The notes under the pieces were generated by a model. The model saw only the letters and a program-made list of their open reading frames with translations, was not told the origin of the DNA and made no database searches. 58,665 bases of DNA. Origin: Staphylococcus microti. GTDB taxonomy: Bacteria; Bacillota; Bacilli; Staphylococcales; Staphylococcaceae. This document shows, piece after piece, positions 58,407 through 58,665 of this stretch; within the stretch, counting starts at the first letter, position 1, and the number at the start of each line of letters is the position of its first letter. The stretch spans positions 1 through 58,665 of the forward strand of contig NZ_JXWY01000019.1 in the NCBI RefSeq assembly GCF_000934465.1. Direction: 5' to 3'. A program made the position numbers and the translations under genes.

Positions 58407-58665
58407 TGAATGCCGTCCAGTATAAAGGTTATCTTTGGTAATTTGAAAATATACATGGCGAATTGCCTTTTGGTTTTACTTGTGTTATTTTCATTCTACA
58501 TAAAAAGCGTTAATACAACAATGGAATTAGATACAAATGGTCATATAGAATATCTTCTTCACTATCCTCTTATTTTGGCAACGAAATAGCGTAGACAAGT
58601 CATTGATAATGAAATATCTGATTACTTTAGTTGCGTGGCATTATGATAAAGACCCTATACACATT
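58361..58665. other. Unidentified sequence after the broken lacI gene
   Basis: About 305 nt with no gene I can name. On the - strand a frame ending at TGA 58372-58370 reads MYIFKLPKITFILDGIHH... (28 aa from ATG 58456) and looks like the end of some coding sequence. On the + strand 58410-58589 is open for 59 codons but resembles no family. It could be the edge of an inserted element or the far side of a deletion. Confidence 0.4.

Noticed and set aside
58410-58589. 59-codon + strand frame after the broken lacI
   Set aside because: It has a fair AGGTG site, but the product resembles no family and an overlapping - strand remnant is equally plausible; left as unidentified sequence.

Overview
The window reads as chromosomal core sequence of a Staphylococcus, low in G+C, and most likely a member of the S. 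intermedius group or a close relative (S. pseudintermedius, S. schleiferi and similar). Two things point there. First, the gene order ctsR-mcsA-mcsB-clpC-radA...gltX-cysE-cysS...secE-nusG-rplKAJL-rpoBC-rpsLG-fusA-tuf...kbl...ilvE...yfhO-dAK-dGK-tadA is the staphylococcal one, and many proteins match their S. aureus relatives almost residue for residue. Second, ispD and ispF of the non-mevalonate (MEP) isoprenoid pathway sit between radA and gltX. S. aureus uses the mevalonate pathway, whereas the S. intermedius group is known for the MEP route. The assignment is from memory of the families; no search was run.

Layout. 1-4.7 kb: the CtsR-controlled heat-shock operon ctsR-mcsA-mcsB-clpC, with a sigma-A promoter covered by two CtsR boxes. 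4.7-5.0 kb: a large structured repeat. 5.1-7.7 kb: radA, then ispD and ispF. 7.9-14 kb: gltX, then a cysteine T-box leader in front of cysE-cysS-mrnC-rlmB-rae1, then sigH behind a small out-of-frame upstream ORF. 14.1-17.7 kb: rpmG, secE, nusG and the ribosomal protein genes rplK, rplA, rplJ and rplL, with leader structures before rplK, rplA and rplJ. 17.8-31.1 kb: an RsmC-type methyltransferase, rpoB, rpoC, rplGB, rpsL, rpsG, fusA and tuf. The window is thus dominated by transcription and translation machinery, tightly packed on the + strand.

31.1-38.9 kb is metabolic and more variable: a stand-alone RNA resembling the SprF antitoxin, an M20 amidohydrolase on the - strand, kbl and tdh (threonine to glycine plus acetyl-CoA), ilvE, an unnamed gene with a C-terminal DUF2325-like domain behind a sigma-B-like promoter, a small two-helix membrane protein and a HAD phosphatase. 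39.2-47.3 kb holds three tandem, equally long (859 aa) YfhO-family membrane proteins, probably for glycosylation of lipoteichoic acid or a similar polymer. 47.4-53.1 kb: the two deoxynucleoside kinases (-), tadA, a Cof-type HAD phosphatase, an azoreductase, folE2 (-), and bshB2 with yojF (-, bacillithiol). 53.2-57.1 kb: an amino-sugar locus, with an RpiR-type regulator divergent from a PTS EIICB-nanE-nagB operon and palindromic operators between them. 57.2-58.7 kb: a HAD-IIB phosphatase (-) divergent from a LacI-type regulator that breaks off after about 80 residues into sequence I cannot identify.

I saw no rRNA, tRNA, CRISPR array, complete insertion sequence or prophage gene. The most interesting points are the structured repeat family with a compensatory base change, the YfhO triplication with signs of gene conversion, the orphan SprF-like RNA, the DUF2325-like stress gene, and the amino-sugar locus.
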